A stretch of 64,000 nt of DNA. It comes from Candidatus Krumholzibacteriota bacterium. GTDB lineage: Bacteria > Krumholzibacteriota > Krumholzibacteriia > Krumholzibacteriales > Krumholzibacteriaceae. The notes below the pieces were generated by a model that worked only from the letters and a program-made list of their open reading frames with translations, did not search any database and was not told the origin of the DNA. Positions 61,303 through 64,000 of the stretch are shown one piece after another (the first letter of the stretch is position 1; the number at the start of each line of letters is the position of its first letter). Where the stretch lies: contig JAFGBF010000008.1 of the NCBI GenBank assembly GCA_016933255.1, forward strand, positions 122,017 to 186,016. The letters run 5' to 3'. A program made the translations under genes and the position numbers.

Positions 61303-62550
61303 TTGGTTAAGAAGACACTCAGGGATGTCGAACTGTCCGGAAGGCGCATATTGATGAGGGTGGATTTCAATGTCCCGCTCTCGATCGACGGCGATGTCAG
61401 CGATGATACCAGGATCAAGGCAGCGCTGCCGAGTATAGAGTATGCAGCTGAAAAGGGCGCTTCAATCGTTCTCATGTCGCATCTTGGACGCCCCAAAGGC
61501 GAGAGAAAATCTTCTCTAAGCCTCAAGGTCGTCGCGTATCATCTCGGAGAAATGACGAGTCACCCGGTGAAGTTTGCAGGAGACTGTGTCGGGGAAGAGG
61601 TCGAGCGCAAGGTAAAGGCGCTTCAGCCGGGAGAGATCCTTCTTCTTGAAAACCTGCGCTTCTATAAGGAAGAAACGGATAATGATCCGGATTTTGCCTT
61701 CAAGCTTTCCAGGTATGGCGATCTCTATGTGAACGATGCTTTTGGAACTGCTCACAGGGCGCACGCTTCGACAGAGGGTGTTACGCGGTATTTTGATGAA
61801 AAGGTCGCGGGATTTCTTATGGAGAAGGAACTCTTGACGCTCGGCGGGCTTCTTTCTGACCCGGCGAGGCCTTTTGTGGCGATCCTTGGAGGGGCGAAGG
61901 TCTCAAGCAAAATAGGGCTGATCAAAAATCTGCTCGAAAAAGTTGATCGAATAATCATCGGCGGAGGGATGGCTTTTACATTCTTCAAGGCTGCCGGCCT
62001 CGAGATCGGTGATTCCCTGCTCGATGAGAGTTATGTTGAAATGTGCCGCGAGGTGATGAATAAAGCGGGGAAGGGACTGTCGAAGCGGATCTTCCTGCCT
62101 GTAGATTGTGTTGTTGCCGACAAGCTGAGCAATAACGCCGACCGTAAAACCGTTTCGACCGGAGACATTCCGGATGGATGGGCGGGAGTGGATATCGGCA
62201 GGGCGACAGTAGACGTATTCACCGACGAGATCGTCAAGGCGGGAACCGTTTTCTGGAACGGGCCTATGGGAATATTCGAGATGCCGAACTTCGCGAACGG
62301 GACAAAGATGATAGCCAAGGCGATAGCCGAAGCTACTGATAAAGGCGCGGCGAGCGTGGTAGGCGGAGGCGACAGCGTGGCCGCGCTTAACCAGCTTGGG
62401 CTTGCAGGCAGGGTATCGCACGTATCGACCGGCGGCGGTGCTTCCCTTGAATTTATGGAAGGGAAGATCCTGCCGGGAGTCGCTCCCCTGGATGATGTCG
62501 ATGTGGGCACTCCCCCTGAAAGCATGAAAAAAAGGGGGGAACATGCGTAA
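61303..62550 (+). CDS. pgk: Phosphoglycerate kinase
   Basis: RILMRVDFNVPL; LMSHLGRPKG; VGGGDSVAALNQLG; TTG start. Confidence 0.98.
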   Translation: MVKKTLRDVELSGRRILMRVDFNVPLSIDGDVSDDTRIKAALPSIEYAAEKGASIVLMSHLGRPKGERKSSLSLKVVAYHLGEMTSHPVKFAGDCVGEEVERKVKALQPGEILLLENLRFYKEETDNDPDFAFKLSRYGDLYVNDAFGTAHRAHASTEGVTRYFDEKVAGFLMEKELLTLGGLLSDPARPFVAILGGAKVSSKIGLIKNLLEKVDRIIIGGGMAFTFFKAAGLEIGDSLLDESYVEMCREVMNKAGKGLSKRIFLPVDCVVADKLSNNADRKTVSTGDIPDGWAGVDIGRATVDVFTDEIVKAGTVFWNGPMGIFEMPNFANGTKMIAKAIAEATDKGAASVVGGGDSVAALNQLGLAGRVSHVSTGGGASLEFMEGKILPGVAPLDDVDVGTPPESMKKRGEHA

Positions 62551-63295
62551 AAGGATAATAGCGGGCAACTGGAAGATGAATATGGACCATATCGAAGGTT
62601 CGTCCCTTGCCTCCCTGATCCTGGAGGGAATAGGGGAAAAGGAACTTCCGTGTGAAGTCGTCGTGATACCCCCGTTCACGACGCTGCCTGCAGTCGCAGA
62701 AGTTTTTGCCGGATCGAAGGTCGATACGGGGGCTCAGGATCTGTGGTACGAAGATGCGGGAGCGTTCACCGGGGAGATATCCGGATCGATGATATCCCGG
62801 CTCGGATGCAGATATGTCCTCGTCGGTCATTCTGAAAGAAGACATATACTCGGGGAAGGCTCCGGGATCCTTGCGCTCAAGCTTAGAGCCGCGCTGAGGG
62901 CCGGCCTGACTCCGATCTATTGCGTCGGTGAAGCAGCTGAAGAAAGGGAAAGCGGCAATGCTGAAGATGTAGTAGAAAAACAGGTCAGAGAAGTCCTTGA
63001 AGGGCTGGGTCCGGAAGAGATCTCGCGTACCGTTGTCGCCTATGAGCCTGTATGGGCGATCGGAACGGGAAAGACGGCGACTCCCGAAGATGCGTCGGGG
63101 ATGCACTCCTTCATCCGCGGCCTTATAGCCGGTATATTCGATAAAGAGGCTGCCGGCAGGATCTTGATACTCTATGGAGGAAGCGTAAAACCCGGAAATG
63201 CCTCTGAACTTCTCGGGTGCGGGGATATCGATGGAGCCCTTGTCGGGGGAGCCTCGCTCGATGCAGGACAGTTTCTCGGCATCATCTTTTCCTGA
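62543..63295 (+). CDS. tpiA: Triose-phosphate isomerase
   Basis: IAGNWKMNMD; LVGHSERRHILGE; VAYEPVWAIGTGKTATPE; ILYGGSVKPGNASEL. Confidence 0.98.
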   Translation: MRKRIIAGNWKMNMDHIEGSSLASLILEGIGEKELPCEVVVIPPFTTLPAVAEVFAGSKVDTGAQDLWYEDAGAFTGEISGSMISRLGCRYVLVGHSERRHILGEGSGILALKLRAALRAGLTPIYCVGEAAEERESGNAEDVVEKQVREVLEGLGPEEISRTVVAYEPVWAIGTGKTATPEDASGMHSFIRGLIAGIFDKEAAGRILILYGGSVKPGNASELLGCGDIDGALVGGASLDAGQFLGIIFS

Positions 63296-63419
63296 AAGGC
63301 GTAAAAAAAGACCCCTGATCGGTCACCAGCTCAGGGAGATGTAAATATCGCCGCTTGGGGACCTGCTTTTGGGGGGGCTTAGCGGCTTCTTTAAATCTAT
63401 CCCGCTATGATATTTTCAT

Positions 63420-63448
63420 TTGACTGGCACCCGATTTTTCATTAAACT
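63420..63448 (+). promoter_or_regulatory. Sigma70-like promoter upstream of secG
   Basis: TTGACT (63420-63425), 17-nt spacer, TAAACT (63443-63448). Confidence 0.5.
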
Positions 63449-63487
63449 ACTCTTTTGAAGGTCAACAGGTTAAAGGCTGGTGAAACG

Positions 63488-63898
63488 ATGTTATTCAATA
63501 TCTTTGTTATTATTCATTCGATTGCGTGTTTTTTCCTCATAGTGGTCGTATTGATGCAGTCGAGCAAGGGAGGCGGCCTTTCAGGCGCTTTCGGCGGTGG
63601 AGGCGGACAGGCGATTATGGGCGGACGCGAAACTGCCACTTTTTTGAGTAAGGCTACGACGTATCTTGCTGTAATATTTATGGTTACATCATTGTCTCTT
63701 GCCTTTCTGTCTGCTGGAAGAGGCGGTGTCGAGACTAAAAGCGCTTTGAGAAGAGCTGCCGAGAGAAACAAATGGGGCAGCATCGTTCCTGAAGAGCAGA
63801 AGGATATCGATGAAGTCCTTCAAACGATAGAACCCCCCGCTGAAGGGGAGGATGAAGCAAAAGAAGAAGGCCCGGTAGAAAAAGATAATCAGAACTAA
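63488..63898 (+). CDS. secG: Preprotein translocase subunit SecG
   Basis: VVLMQSSKGGGLSGAFGGGGGQAIMGGRETATFLSKATTYLAVIFMVTSLSLAFL; ATG 63488 preferred over 63455. Confidence 0.95.
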   Translation: MLFNIFVIIHSIACFFLIVVVLMQSSKGGGLSGAFGGGGGQAIMGGRETATFLSKATTYLAVIFMVTSLSLAFLSAGRGGVETKSALRRAAERNKWGSIVPEEQKDIDEVLQTIEPPAEGEDEAKEEGPVEKDNQN

Positions 63899-63916
63899 AA
63901 TAAAATATCGAATTAT

Positions 63917-64000
63917 GCCGAGGTGGTGGAACTGGTAGACACGCTACTTTGAGGGGGTAGTGGGAGAGATCTCGTGCGGGTTCAAGTCCCGCCCTCGGCA
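63917..64000 (+). tRNA. tRNA-Leu, anticodon GAG (63951-63953)
   Basis: Acceptor GCCGAGG (63917-63923)/CCTCGGC (63993-63999) plus discriminator A; anticodon arm CTACT-TTGAGGG-GGTAG; long variable arm; T arm GCGGG-TTCAAGT-CCCGC. Confidence 0.96.

Noticed and set aside
63350-63386. GCCGCT...AGCGGC inverted repeat after tpiA as a terminator
   Set aside because: Loop of 25 nt and no proper T tract; too weak to call.

Overview
This 64 kb bacterial chromosomal segment carries about 54 confident protein genes and one tRNA, all on the + strand. I saw no CRISPR array, IS element, prophage or rRNA. In order: a TPR protein truncated at the left edge; uvrA; a split glycine-cleavage operon (gcvT-gcvH-gcvPA-gcvPB) with a lipoate/octanoate transferase; a peptide ABC transporter (two permeases, two ATPases, no binding protein); a nine-gene V/A-type ATPase operon whose K subunit carries the Na+-ligand residues; an outer-membrane locus (TonB-dependent receptor, large secreted protein with a T9SS/FlgD-like C-terminal domain, PorV/PorQ-like barrel, GWxTD protein, ExbB-ExbD-ExbD-TonB); a TolC / MacAB-like efflux set with a stand-alone ATPase and two permeases; a second GWxTD protein; a peptide binding protein plus two permeases (no ATPases) with an NlpC/P60 peptidase; a monocistronic predicted outer-membrane barrel behind a long structured leader; rhomboid-TPR; radC; mreBCD-PBP2-rodA; pmbA-like; lgt; comF-like; fba-gap-pgk-tpiA-secG; and tRNA-Leu(GAG) ending at the last base. 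Gene content (GWxTD, PorV-like, FlgD-like C-termini, V-ATPase) suggests an FCB-type candidate phylum, which is inference only. The best candidates for undescribed biology are the TonB / PorV-like / CTD-protein / GWxTD locus (about 23.6-34.7 kb) and the roughly 290-nt structured leader upstream of the barrel gene at 47087.
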